DNA from: Myotis daubentonii
Taxonomy: Eukaryota > Chordata > Mammalia > Chiroptera > Vespertilionidae
Assembly (NCBI RefSeq): GCF_963259705.1
Contig: NC_081851.1
Span: forward strand, 61,774,855-61,838,854
Direction of reading: 5' to 3'
DNA length: 64,000 nucleotides
Made by a program: the position numbers and the translations under genes. Position 1 is the stretch's first letter. Each line of letters starts with the position of its first letter. Below the pieces are notes generated by a model. That model searched no databases. It was not told the DNA's origin and saw nothing but the letters and a program-made list of their open reading frames with translations. Below are positions 22,946-33,296 of the stretch, in pieces.

Positions 22946-23945
22946 ACACTTTCTGTTATGTTCAGCTGCCAAGTTCAGTTTCTTACTACAATGTCACGAG
23001 CTATTGTTACAAGAAAATAAGACCACTGTTTACTATCCAACATAGCTAGGTTTTAAATCAAGCCTGAGGATATAAAACTTACGACCTCTACGTCTTAAAT
23101 AAAAACCCTCTTGAATTAAAACAAAACAATGGAAAATGCCTTAGGAATAATATTTTGAAAATCTTCAGCATGTGAGCTAATCAACTGGCTTTGTTTAGTG
23201 GAATGTTCCTGCGCAGAGATGAATGGACATCTGTGGGTGTCAGAGCAGTCAGCTTCACCAGAGGGGACACGTGGGTCTAAAGCTATGTGTTCTCTTTTCC
23301 TGGTCACCAGGCTGTAGTTTAAACCTGTCATAATGACCCTTTTTTGCAGTGTGAAAACCTTCATTCCAATGGGATTACTAGGCTTAATTTTAAATGAAAA
23401 AAACTAATTTTATTCTTTCAGTAGATAAGTCGTGTAGACAAAGGGAACGGTGCCTGGTAGAACCTCTTTTTTGTTCCACCATGCTCCGACAATGCCCAAA
23501 GAGCCCCTGCCCAAGGCTGTGCCACTCTCACCAGCCCTGCCACATGCCAAAGGGCTAGCTCTTAGCCCAGCACCTGGTGCATAGTAGACGTCCAGATGTT
23601 CAAGGAACACATGAAATGAAACTGTGTCTGCCCAAACCAGCAAAGTGATTTGAAGTCATTCCTTCCTGATTTCCTCATGCTAAGGTTGGCTTTTCTTTCT
23701 ACCTGTGCCTCATGCCTATCAATGGAGGCCTCACAACTCACAGGCCAAGTGCAGTCCCAAGTTTTCACCTTCAAGGTCATGATACTTCTCTATCGATGAG
23801 ACCTATCTATTTTGAGAGGATCAAAATAGATGACACTGTCAGAAATGAAGGACTCACAGTGTATGCCCCACACCCTAAAAAGGGGGGACAGAGGGAATGT
23901 GTCTGATTTTCTTCCTTGGGTTCCTGTGGAAGTTATTTGGAAAAT
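22946..23945. other. no recognisable gene or repeat
   Basis: Apparently unique sequence. ORFs up to 82 codons without domains. Confidence 0.4.
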
Positions 23946-23949
23946 AGAA

Positions 23950-24055
23950 ACCCTAAGTAATCCTCCAGTTAAGTCAGAATCTCTGAGGATGGGGCCTGAG
24001 CACTAACATTATAAATGTTCCCTTGGTCATCTGAAGGTGCAGTCAAGATTGAAGA
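23950..24055. mobile_element. MER5A-like hAT-Charlie fragment
   Basis: 'gtcagaatctctgaggatgg' plus 'ggcctgagcactaacatt', then 'gtgcagtcaagattgaag', follow the right half of MER5-type elements in order. The terminal bases are lost. Confidence 0.6.
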
Positions 24056-24684
24056 TCATGAAGCTGAAGGAGGCCAAGAAGGGGGAACATTAACCCCATA
24101 CAAGCAGGAAGAAGCAGCTTGCTGTCCTTAACGGGGGGTAAGAAGAAGGGGCATGCAATATGGGGCAGCAGCTAACTGCCCTTTCCCAGCCCTGTGGCCC
24201 TCACTACTGCTCTTAGCTCTCCACCTCCATCTCCACCTCCTCCAAATGCTCCTGCAGCAGGCTGCCATCTCATCTTGGATGGGGCAATGGGAACCTTCCA
24301 GGCATCCTCCTCTTTTAAGACAGAACCAGCCTCCAGCTTCTGATCTCAATCCACCATCTCAGCCTCAGTTCTTGCAAGCCCAGTTTTATCTCCGTTCCTG
24401 CCATCTCCCCTCCTTAAAACTGGAAGTTCCAAGTGACAAGCTCAAAATGAGTATTGATGGATCTTGTATAAACCCAGGGCACTGTGGAAAGGGAGTCCTG
24501 AAGACCAGCTGGACGAGGGAGCATAGGCAGAGATCCCAAATGTCAAAGCTCCTTATGACAGAGTCACTGATTCATCACATTGGTATAAAAAAAAAAATGC
24601 CTCTGAGATCCAGGGTGGTATACGAAATATACACACTCAGGTCCGTACCATTTGAAAGCTGAAACCCTAAGTTCACAGCCCAAC
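24056..24684. other. no supported gene
   Basis: Holds the longest plus-strand ORF in the window (169 codons, 24153-24662), rich in L, H and S from CTCCAC-type sequence. It has no domain, runs directly into the MLT1-like LTR region and looks fortuitous. Confidence 0.4.
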
Positions 24685-25040
24685 TGTTATGGACTAAATG
24701 TTTATGTCCCCAGAAATGTATGTGTTGAAGCTCTAAGCCCCAGTGTGACTATATTTGGAGATAGGTCCTCTAAGGAAATAATTAAGATGAAATGAGGTCA
24801 TGTCATAAGGGTGGGGCCCTGGTCTCATAGGATTAGTGTCCTCATAAGAAGAGACCCCGGGGAGCTTGCTCATTTTCTTTCTCTCTGCCATGTGAGGACA
24901 CAGCAAGAGGGCTGTGCTCTGCAAACCGGGAAGAGGGTTTTCATCAGGAACCCTCCCTGCTGGACCTAGTCTCCAGAACTGTGAGAAGATAAATGCCTGT
25001 GGTTAAGCCACCCCGTCTTTGGTATTTTGTTACTAATACA
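24685..25040 (+). mobile_element. MLT1-type solo LTR
   Basis: It begins TGTTATGGACTAAATG, contains 'gtcataagggtggggccctg', 'gccatgtgaggacacagcaa' and 'agaactgtgagaagataaat', and ends ACTAATACA. These are the ordered landmarks of an MLT1-class (ERVL-MaLR) LTR. A perfect 5-bp target-site duplication, ccaac, lies at 24680-24684 and 25041-25045. No internal retroviral sequence is attached. Confidence 0.92.
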
Positions 25041-25047
25041 CCAACCT

Positions 25048-25190
25048 TTAACAAGTCACAACATCTCCAAGCCTCAGTTTCCTCATCAATGAAAGGAGGT
25101 AAATCCTACCTGTTCATAAACATCAAATGAGGTAATGTATGTTTTAAGGGCTCCGTAAACAGTAGAGCATTAAATAGGCATTAATCATTC
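25048..25190 (+). mobile_element. MIR SINE fragment
   Basis: 'caagcctcagtttcctcatc' followed by 'catcaaatgaggtaatgtat' and 'gcattaaataggcattaatc' is the 3' half of MIR. Confidence 0.8.
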
Positions 25191-25204
25191 ATTAATCCCC
25201 ACCT

Positions 25205-25590
25205 CTGCGCTCTCATGTTTTAATCCCTATGCTAGCTGAGCATTTACCACGTTGTCTGAGGTTGAATTGTTTTTTTCTGTCTCCCCTCTAAGACTGTAAA
25301 GTCCTGATGGCCAGGAGCCAAGTCTCACTCATCTGTGTCTCCCCAGTGCCAAAGAAATGATTATGGAACAATCCCAGGTGTCACTGGATACCGTTTCTCC
25401 GTGTCCCAGAATACCTCTGTACATACTTCTGTCACTTAGCATCAGGTATTAGTTATTAACTTTTGTGTTTTTCTCGCCCACTGGAGTAGAAGCTCGCAAA
25501 TGGCAGAGACAACATCTGATCATCTCTGTATCCCTAGTGAACAGCAGGATGCCTGGTACCTAGGAGGAACTCAGTGAAAGCTGATAGGGA
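25205..25590 (+). mobile_element. L2 3'-end fragments, two in tandem
   Basis: Two successive copies of the L2 terminal layout: 'agactgtaaagtcctgatgg' with 'tgtgtctccccagtgcc' (25290-25350), then 'gcagagacaacatctgatca' with 'tgtatccctagtgaacagc' and 'tgcctggtacctaggagg' (25500-25570). Confidence 0.7.
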
Positions 25591-26219
25591 AAAAGGGAAA
25601 GAATTCGTTCCTTGAATCTCAGTGTTCGCTGCCACCTTGTATGCAATGCATTATCTCCAGTGGAACAAATCAAATGTCCTTCATCCCAATCAGTCTCTTT
25701 TCAAAAAGCTTCTAAAAGGTCCTAGCTCATGCAGCTTTTTTATCCTAATATAACCAGCAAAGGATCTGAATGCACAGTTTTATTGTACAAATCAATAGCA
25801 TCCCCAGAGAACCAAGACTAGTCATTTACACCAACAGCAGTTGCTATGCAACCACCCTCCAAAGCTCAGGTTGAAAGATCCAGGGTTGAGTAGTGATTTT
25901 CCCCACCTGGAGGGGACTATCATTTCTAAGGAAAAACACACCATTATACAGAGTCACTTAATCTACTTACAAAAGGGAATTTAACTACATCACAAAGTGT
26001 ACTTTCTAGGTTTCCTAAATATGCATGTATGGCCTTTTTATAGATAGATGTATATATTTAACTACTGGAACCCAAACACACACTATATATAAATTTATAT
26101 AATTTACGAACAGTTGTATATTTATAAATATGTGTATATGTACATTATAAAAAGACTACCATTTATTTTTATGCCAAAAAAAGGTTCTAGAATGGTCAAA
26201 TCATCCTATTTCTTTTTAC
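25591..26219. other. apparently unique, AT-rich at the end
   Basis: No gene seen. Contains the RFX-like palindrome listed separately. 26030-26160 is AT-rich with tata strings. Confidence 0.35.
25840..25852. promoter_or_regulatory. perfect RFX/EF-C-type palindrome
   Basis: GTTGC TAT GCAAC: two perfect inverted RFX half sites with a 3-base spacer. Motif match only. The surrounding 25800-25900 is apparently unique. Confidence 0.45.
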
Positions 26220-27060
26220 AGAAGTAATCTCTTTAAATTAATTGCTAATTTCTCATGGAAAAATTTTTTTGAAAATACAGAAGTATTTAAAGAAGAAAAT
26301 AAAGAAGCCATATCAAATAGCCTAGATAAAACCTCTGTTATTTTTTGCTATGTGGCTTCCAGATGCTTCTACATACATATATACATACACATATATACAA
26401 TATTCTTAATGTTCTTATATATAGACATCTGGTAAATATATATACATATATGTGTGTGTATATTTAGTTAGAATATATTCTTACTAGAATAGAAACATAT
26501 TATGTACATAGTTTGGATACCTCCTTTCTTTAAACTTCATACCATACCATGAATGTCTTTCCAGGTCAACATATAATTATATCATTTTTAAGACTGCACA
26601 ATGTCATAGATTAAATATACCAAAATGTATTTATTTTCCTATTGTGTCTATTTTTTACTGTTATAAAAAATACTGTGAAAGCCTGGATGGTGTTGCTCAG
26701 TGGTTAAGCATCAACCTATAAACCAGGAGATCACAATTCAATTCCTGGACAGGGCACATGACCAGTTTGCAGGCTCAATCCCCAGTGTGGGGCATGCAGG
26801 AAGCAGCTAATCAGTGATTGTCTCTCATCATTGATGTTTCTATCTCTTTCTCCCTCTCCATTTCTCTCTGAAGTCAATAAAAAAAATTGTGAAAAACATC
26901 CTCATGCATACATCTTTGAAAATTCATCTGATTATTTCAGTAAGATTAACTCATGAATTGGATCAGAAACCATGCACATATTTTAAGGATTCTAGAACAC
27001 TTACAAGCAAATAACTTAATAGCAGACATTTATTCCAAAAACCATGATTTTAAATCAATG
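26220..27060 (-). mobile_element. old L1 3'-region (L1ME-like), split by a VES
   Basis: Plus-strand text 'atgaatgtctttccaggtca', 'tatcatttttaagactgcac' and, after the VES, 'ctcatgcatacatctttgaa' follow the inverted 3' region of old L1 elements. Microsatellite-like ta/ca strings occur at 26370-26465. Confidence 0.55.
26681..26883 (+). mobile_element. VES-type SINE, 'gtggttaag' subtype
   Basis: Head 'ggtgttgctcagtggttaag', B box 'acaattcaattcctgg' (diverged), CT-rich tail and AATAAAAA. Probable target-site duplications aaaaaatactgtgaaa (26665-26680) and aaaaaaattgtgaaaa just after the tail. Confidence 0.92.
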
Positions 27061-27205
27061 CAAATTCAGTCAAATCTTGGTTATCCAAGGTTTCAAGGAC
27101 ACGTTATGATAAATATATTTTAAATTTCTCCCCCTCGTTTTGCTGTACAAGGATCCACTCTATGCACTACTGCCCTTTACCAAACAAACCAAGCTGCCCT
27201 TCTTT

Positions 27206-28527
27206 TTTTTTATTAAATCTTTATTGTTCAGATTATTACATTTGTTCCTCTTTTTTCCCCCCATAACTCCCCTCCTCCCAGTTCCCGCCCCACCCTCCAC
27301 CCTCACTCCCCACCCACTGTCCTCATCCATAGGTGCACGATATTTGTCCAGTCTCTTCCCGCATCTCCCACACCCCTTTCCCCCCCAAGAATAGTCAGTC
27401 CATTCCCTTTCTATGTCCCTGATTCTATTATAATCAACAGTTCATTCTGTTCATCAGATTATTAATTCACTTGATTCTTAGATTCACTTGTTGATAGATG
27501 CATGTTTGTTGTTCATAATTTGTATCTTTACCTTTTTCTTCTTCTTCCTCTTCTTAAAGGATACCTTTCAGCATTTCATATAATCCTGGTTTGGTGGTGA
27601 TGAACTCCTTTAGCTTTCCCTTATCTGTGAAGCTCTTTATCTGACCTTCAATTCTGAATGATAGCTTTGCTGGATAAAGTAATCTTGGTTGTAGGTTCTT
27701 GGTATTCATCACTTAGAATATTTCTTGCCATTCCCTTCTGGCCTGCAAAGTTTCTGTTGAGAAATCAGCTGACAGTCGTATGGGTATTCCCTTGTAGGTA
27801 ACTGTGTTTCTTTCTTTTGCTGCTTTTAAGATTCTCTCTTTGTCATTTGTTCTTGGCATTTTAATTATGATGTGTCTTGGTGTGGTCCTCTTTGGATTCC
27901 TTTTGTTTGGGGTTCTCTGCGCTTCTTGGACCTGTAAGTCCATTTCTTTCACCAGGTGGGGGAAGTTTTCTGTCATTATTTCTTCAAATAGGTTTTCAAT
28001 ATCTTGCTCTCTCTCATCTTCTGGCACCCCTATAATTCTGATGTTGGTACGCTTGAAGCTGTCCCAGAGGCTCCTTACACTATCTTCGTATTTTCGGATT
28101 CTTTTTTCATTTTGCTTTTCTGGTTGGGTGTTTTTTGCTTCTTCGCATTTCAAATCTTTGCCTTGATTCTTGCGCTCCTCTGGTCTGCTGTTGGGAGTCT
28201 GTATAGTATTCGTTATTTCAGTCCGTGTATGCTTAATTTCTAGTTGGTTCTTTATCATAACATCGAGGGTCTCATTAGATTTCTTGAGGATCTCACTACA
28301 TTTATCGGCGGCTTCTAGACAGTTCTTAAGAGACCTTAAAAGTGTGGTTCTGAACTCAATATCCTCCATTGACAGTTTTGTCCTGTTTCTTTGTCTCTGC
28401 ATTTTTTATGCTTTCTTGGTACACCCCCTAGTGGTCTTTGTGCGCAGTCTTGTTGTAGTTAAGCCTTGATTGTTGTCGGCAATACCGGGGGTGATTTGAC
28501 CTCCAGGCTAACTGGCTATGAGAGTCT
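27206..28527 (-). mobile_element. full-length half-L1 (HAL1-like) retrotransposon
   Basis: A 1.32-kb insertion bounded by a perfect 17-bp target-site duplication, ccaagctgcccttcttt, at 27189-27205 and 28528-28544. Read on the minus strand: a 5' leader of about 125 bases starting GGAGACTCTCATAGCC at 28527, ORF1 (28402-27554), about 350 bases of G-rich 3' UTR, AATAAAG and a short A tail. No ORF2 lies between ORF1 and the 3' end. ORF1 plus 3' UTR without ORF2 is the definition of HAL1, which depends on L1 reverse transcriptase in trans. The perfect duplication and nearly open ORF suggest a fairly recent insertion. Confidence 0.9.
27554..28402 (-). pseudogene. L1/HAL1 ORF1 with one in-frame stop
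   Basis: ORF1p is the RNA-binding chaperone of L1-type retrotransposons. The start ATG at 28402-28400 lies about 125 bases inside the element. Codons 1-229 are open. A TAA at 27715-27713 (codon 230) interrupts it, then 52 more codons stay in the same frame to TAA at 27556-27554, so a full frame would be about 282 residues. Residues about 20-68 are helix-prone, fitting the coiled coil. Residues about 118-210 include RRM signature text NIRIIGVPEDE and IIKMPRTNDKERILKAA. Residues 199-225 (VTYKGIPIRLSADFSTET) begin the C-terminal domain, whose rest lies beyond the stop. The truncated product would lack most of the C-terminal domain and is probably inactive. Confidence 0.93.
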
Positions 28528-28617
28528 CCAAGCTGCCCTTCTTTGCTCCCTAAGTTGGTACTTCTGCCTTCACTCTCACAGCTTGTTCTTTCTTACCTGT
28601 TGTTACCAGCAGCTACA

Positions 28618-28653
28618 TTTTATTTTATTTTATTTTATTTTATTTTATTTTTT
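28618..28653 (+). repeat. (TTTTA)n microsatellite
   Basis: About seven units, grown in the A-rich tail of the minus-strand L1 end that follows. Confidence 0.93.
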
Positions 28654-28955
28654 AAATTCTGTATTGTTTAAAGTATTACATATAATATTATATATGTCTC
28701 CTTTTTTCCCCATTGGCCACCCCCAACCCCCAGGGCATGCCCCCACCCCAGTGTCTGTGTCCATTGGTTATACTTATATGCATGCATACAAGTCCTTCGG
28801 TTGATCTCTTACCCTCTCCCCCCTCCCTCCCCTGCCTTTCCTCTGGGGATTGACGGACTGACTGTTTGATGTTTCTATGCCTCTGGATCTATTTTTGTTC
28901 ATCAGTTTATGTTGTTCATTATAAATTTGACTGTTGATGGCTCTACCTGGCCTCA
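28654..28955 (-). mobile_element. L1 3'-end fragment
   Basis: Minus-strand L1 3' UTR ending in the (TAAAA)n tail at 28618-28653. It shares 'catacaagtccttcggttga' with the copy at 1000-1335. It extends further upstream ('atctatttttgttcatcagt', 28890-28910) than that copy. 5'-truncated; no coding part visible. Confidence 0.8.
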
Positions 28956-29696
28956 CAGCGGAGCCTGAGGGATAGCTTCAGAAACACCATGTTAGATCTA
29001 AAACAGGTTTGTGACTCATGTGCATATAAAAGATAGATGTCCTAAAAACATTTAATTTGGAGTGTTTTTGACAGTTGCCTTCCAAAAGACATGTTGACTT
29101 CTGTTCAAACTTCTTTCTTCTTTGTTGAAAACACTTAAAAAAAAAAAAAAAAAAAGACTAGTTTCCCCAGCTTCAAACCTGACTTGTTTTTCAAAGTCAC
29201 CACACATTCTTCTGGCAGAATAATGACTCTGATCATTTCAGATCCCATTCAAAAACATTAAGGCTTCCCACACCAATAAAAGCCAAGCTCCTAAGAATGA
29301 TTCAAAGTCCCTTCAATCTTAACCCCAAACCAATCTTATTCCTCTACCAGGCTATTTGCCATTCAGTGAATACAATCTCATTCCACTCCATATATTTGCC
29401 CACACTGCTCCTATTGTCCTGTTCTTTCCACTTTTAAGTACATTTTTAAGTTGCCCCAAAATCTATCCATTCTTCAAAGTTTCTTTCTTATGTCACCGCC
29501 TTTAAGAAATCATCCCCATTTCCTCCAGGCAAAATAGGATCTCTCTAGAGAATCAGAATCAAAAAATACCCCAAGTATCCAGGACCGGGTGGCAGAGAGC
29601 TGAACACACACTTGCTAATAACATCCGAATGTTCATTATCTTGGAAATAATAAGCAGTATCCCGCTACACTGGGCCCTTCTCAAAGAGCGGAAACT
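28956..29696. other. no recognisable gene
   Basis: Apparently unique, with an A run at 29137-29155. The A run may be the tail of an unrecognised retroposed fragment. Confidence 0.35.
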
Positions 29697-29710
29697 AAAA
29701 ATATCAAGTG

Positions 29711-29944
29711 CGCCCTAATTGGTTTGGCTCAGTGGATAGAGCATCAGCCTGTGGACTGAAGGGTCCTGGGTTTGATTCTGGTCAAGAGCACATGTGCTGG
29801 GCTGTGGGCTCCATCCCCAGTAGGGGGCGTGCAGGAGGCAGCCGATCAATGATTCTCTCTCATCATTGATGTTTCTTTTATCTCTCCCTCTCCCTCCCTC
29901 TCTGAAATCAATAGAAATATATATAAAAAATAATAAATCAATTT
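29711..29944 (+). mobile_element. VES-type SINE
   Basis: Head 'ggtttggctcagtggataga', B box 'gggtttgattctgg', CT-rich tail, AATAGAAATA. Target-site duplications aaaaatatcaagtg (29697-29710) and the same motif after the tail (29946-29959). Confidence 0.95.
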
Positions 29945-29959
29945 AAAAAATATCAAGTG

Positions 29960-30769
29960 AAATAAAGTTGCACCAGAGAAAAGATATTAAGACTAAAAGA
30001 TTAATTCTCACTTCTTTACTTCTGTCTCCTAATAATCCCCAACAGTGTCTGGCCCAAAGAGTAGGAGCAGAGCTTTAGTAATTCTCAGGTGGTGCCAGAG
30101 CCCTCACTGCCATGCGCTTCCCAGGCCCCCTCCTTGCTCCTTTGCCCCTCTCAATCCTGAGAAACTGAATATACAAACGTTCAAGGGCCAGAGTATTTAT
30201 AAAAATAGAACCGTGACCCACAACTGGCAACAACCCATCTAGGAAGTCAACCTGACATCTACAGCAACCAACTGGGAAGCCAAAATAAAATAACCCAAAT
30301 AGGTATTGGTCCAAAATGGCCAAGACTTGATTTATAACTGACAGTTTCTCTCATTTTTGTTCCCACTTCCAACCTAGGGCAAACTGGTGAAAGTCAACTA
30401 TGGGCTGCTAACTGATCACATAACAAATCCCACTTCAAGTCAGCCACTCCAATGAGGGCACACCTCTTAATGACTTGATTACGAGTCATTAATCAAGTCT
30501 CTGACAAGTGCAAATGGTAGTGGACTCCCTTAGGATAGCAAGGTCTGAATAAATAGCCCCTTCCGGTTCCCATTCAGGTGTCTTCATTTATCTCCACAAT
30601 TCCAACTCAAGCCCTGCCACGGAGAGGTGACTCAGAAAGGTTTTCTAATAAACACTCTTCATAATCTTGATTCAACCTGCAGTGGGTGGACTATTATGAC
30701 CAAAGGTTAGTTCTTTTTCATTTGAGACGTCAAAGCTCAGAGAACTTGAGTGGCAACCCAGAGGGCCCT
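29960..30769. other. no recognisable gene
   Basis: Apparently unique. Contains the small inverted repeat listed separately. ORFs below 83 codons on either strand. Confidence 0.35.
30472..30499. repeat. 10-bp perfect inverted repeat, 8-base loop
   Basis: GACTTGATTA (30472-30481) and TAATCAAGTC (30490-30499). Each arm has a TAATCA core of the homeodomain type. Confidence 0.8.
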
Positions 30770-30960
30770 CGATCCGTGAGCCTAGACCCCTGGCTGGGAA
30801 CCCAAAGTTCCCACCTGGCTCTGCCATTAACTTGTGTGATGATTTCAGTCTCTGTGTTTCAGTTCCTCATCTATGAAATGGGGAATTAATCCTATGCTCA
30901 TTCACAGGCTAGGTGTAAGAACATACAGAATAAAATATATGACTGTGCTTTGAAATGGTT
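30770..30960 (+). mobile_element. MIR SINE
   Basis: 'ccacctggctctgccattaa' then 'tcagttcctcatctatgaaa' and 'tggggaattaatcctatg': MIR landmarks in order. Confidence 0.85.
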
Positions 30961-32814
30961 CCTAATTATGAGATGAAAGATATTATTGTGGACACATGCA
31001 ACCCTTCTTTTAACACCCCCTGGCATCTCAGACATGGGAAAGATCAAATAGGGATAAAGAAGAAAGAAAAAAATATTGGCTCAAGGCACATGAGCTGGAT
31101 GGAGTGAGAAAGCACGAGGTGGCCAGCGGCTGGAGCTAATTCCTGGTCATGTTATTCTATGCTTTCAGACTCCCCCACACATCCCATCCTCCGCCAAAAT
31201 ACATAAACCTCTTTGAATTACACTCCTTCTCTTACAGGAGCAATTGAGTACAGTTAGATGTGATTTTCTTTTGTTTGTTTGAATTTATGGATGACTAGGA
31301 ATGCTGCCCTGCCTCCTTTTTTTAAAACACCTACCACTCCCCCATCTGATGTCCTCTTCTGGGGTCTCAGTGTTCTGGCAAATTTTTTTGATAAGAATAG
31401 TTGTGGTTAGAGGCAGCTCCAAGCACAGCTCCAGGCCTTAAGGCTCATTAAGGACTTTCCCCAACTCAGCCCAGGGCAGTAAATCACTGGCCCCAGGAAG
31501 AGTGGGCTGGTCAGGAGGCCACTGGAGCCCTTTCGCTGGCTCTAGCAAGGAAAGCTGCCTGCGTCTCATTCCAGGCTGACAGCCTCCATAACGGAGAGTT
31601 TGAGGAATACAAGTGGGAAGGAACTGAGACCTATCAACACACTTTTCAAGTCTCAGCCAGCACCTGTTGTTTTGCAAACTTCTCCAGCAAGCAAGGTAAG
31701 GAGAGAACCAACTTTAGTCAAAGATTGCTCAGGGAAGCGTCTGGGCTTAGAGTCGCTCACTTAAAATCCCCAAGAATGACTTCTGTCACACCCCACCTCC
31801 CAATGAGAAGGCAGTTTTTGACTGAAGTACCCCCTAGAAAGGCAAAGTACAAGATGATACCTCAACCCTAAGTAAAACAATGGAGCCACTTTTGGGTGTT
31901 TTTGGTTTTTTTTCCTGATTCAGTATCAGTAGAGAACTGTACTTCGAAGACTAGCATTTTCCAGAGTTGTAATATGTGTACACCCAAGTTCAAAGAGAGA
32001 GAGTCTGTGAGTTTAGGAAAAGTTGAGCATTTCCCTCTCTTGGAAAGTCACAGTGCATAATAGCATGCTAAATGCCCTGAGAAGTCCTGCATTATAGAAC
32101 TGTATCTAAAACACAGCATTTCCCAAGTTTGCTTGATCACAGAAATTTTTTGTTATGTATGCAGAACCACCTATTCATATTCTGCAAAAAAAAACATTGC
32201 TCCCCACCCCCCCCCACTCCCCAAAACAGCCTGCATTTGGCCAATTAGATTAAAGAGAAAGGCCAATTTGCCTCCATAGTAAATCTTCTCAATGTCTGAT
32301 TTGTTAGAGTAATGCCGACATTCATTCACTTGACCCCCAGTCCTCAGATCAGGAACCGGTGTGGTTACTCTCAACTCTTCTCCTTGCCCCCTACTCCCAC
32401 CTTCCACCACCTCTCACCTCTCTTCTCCCACATCTCCCCAGTGAAGGCACACTGAGGGTTTCGTCGAGTCTGAGTCCACGTGGCAGAGAGCAACACAATT
32501 AAAATGGATCCCAGCCAAAGAAATCTGCGAAGCAGATGATAATGTCAAATATACATTCAGAGCATTTTTCTGTGGCTCTTAAATGGAAAGAAAGATTTCT
32601 CTTCTTTCTGCCCTTCTGTTCATAATTTTTAACAAATGGGCTTCCTGGAATAAGCAAATTTAGAGATGGAAAGAAACGATCTGTATATGGAACTTAACTT
32701 TTAATTAAAGTGCGCATCCCCGAGCAAAAGTGCCAGGCAATTTGCAAGACCCAACTGAGGAACCATTTTACGTTCTCTGTGGGAAATGGTTCACAATGTC
32801 TGGTTATGTGAAAA
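30961..32814. other. unique sequence; possible conserved element at 32460-32815
   Basis: No coding exon or repeat recognised over 1.85 kb. The last 350 bases have mixed composition and dense TAATTAA-type motifs ('cttttaattaaagtgcgcat'), the look of a conserved non-coding element. This is only an impression. Confidence 0.3.
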
Positions 32815-33060
32815 AGCAAATTACAAAACTGCAAATGCAGAGTGATTCATCATTGTAACAGCAGTAGAGTCAATGTTTATTGAAAGAATGGATACACATA
32901 AGAAGGAAACTATTAAGAGTTGATGCTGAATTGACAGTAGTTAACTCTAAGTGGAGGAATTTTCTTATTTCCTCTCTCTTTTGGGAGCTTACTTATTTAT
33001 TCTAACTTTTATCAAATAAAATTAGTATTTTAACAATAAAAATAATATTTTAGAAATGTT
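32815..33060 (+). mobile_element. old L1 3' UTR fragment
   Basis: 'aatgcagagtgattcatcat', 'ggatacacataagaaggaaa' and 'tctaacttttatcaaat' follow the 3' UTR phrase order of L1M/L1ME elements (also seen at 51050 and 53105). Confidence 0.6.
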
Positions 33061-33296
33061 CTAGTCTGCACTCAGGTTATCTATGGAAAAATATCTAAGG
33101 ATGAAGGAAGTAGTTTCATGAGGAGGAAGGAGCATGAGACCAGGCAATCAGCATTTGTCCAAGACAAGCTAAACTACAGGGTGGGGCTAAGGTAGGCTTA
33201 CAGTTGTGAGTATGTGAAACACAGAGTTTATTCTTGCATTATTATTTATTAATTATTGTATTATTTTCCATATGAACAACTACAAACCTACTTTGG

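Noticed and set aside
24153..24662. 169-codon plus-strand ORF
   Set aside because: Low-complexity L/H/S-rich translation, no domain, no plausible splice or initiation context.
27804..28469. Plus-strand ORFs of 79-120 codons
   Set aside because: Antisense shadows of the HAL1 ORF1.
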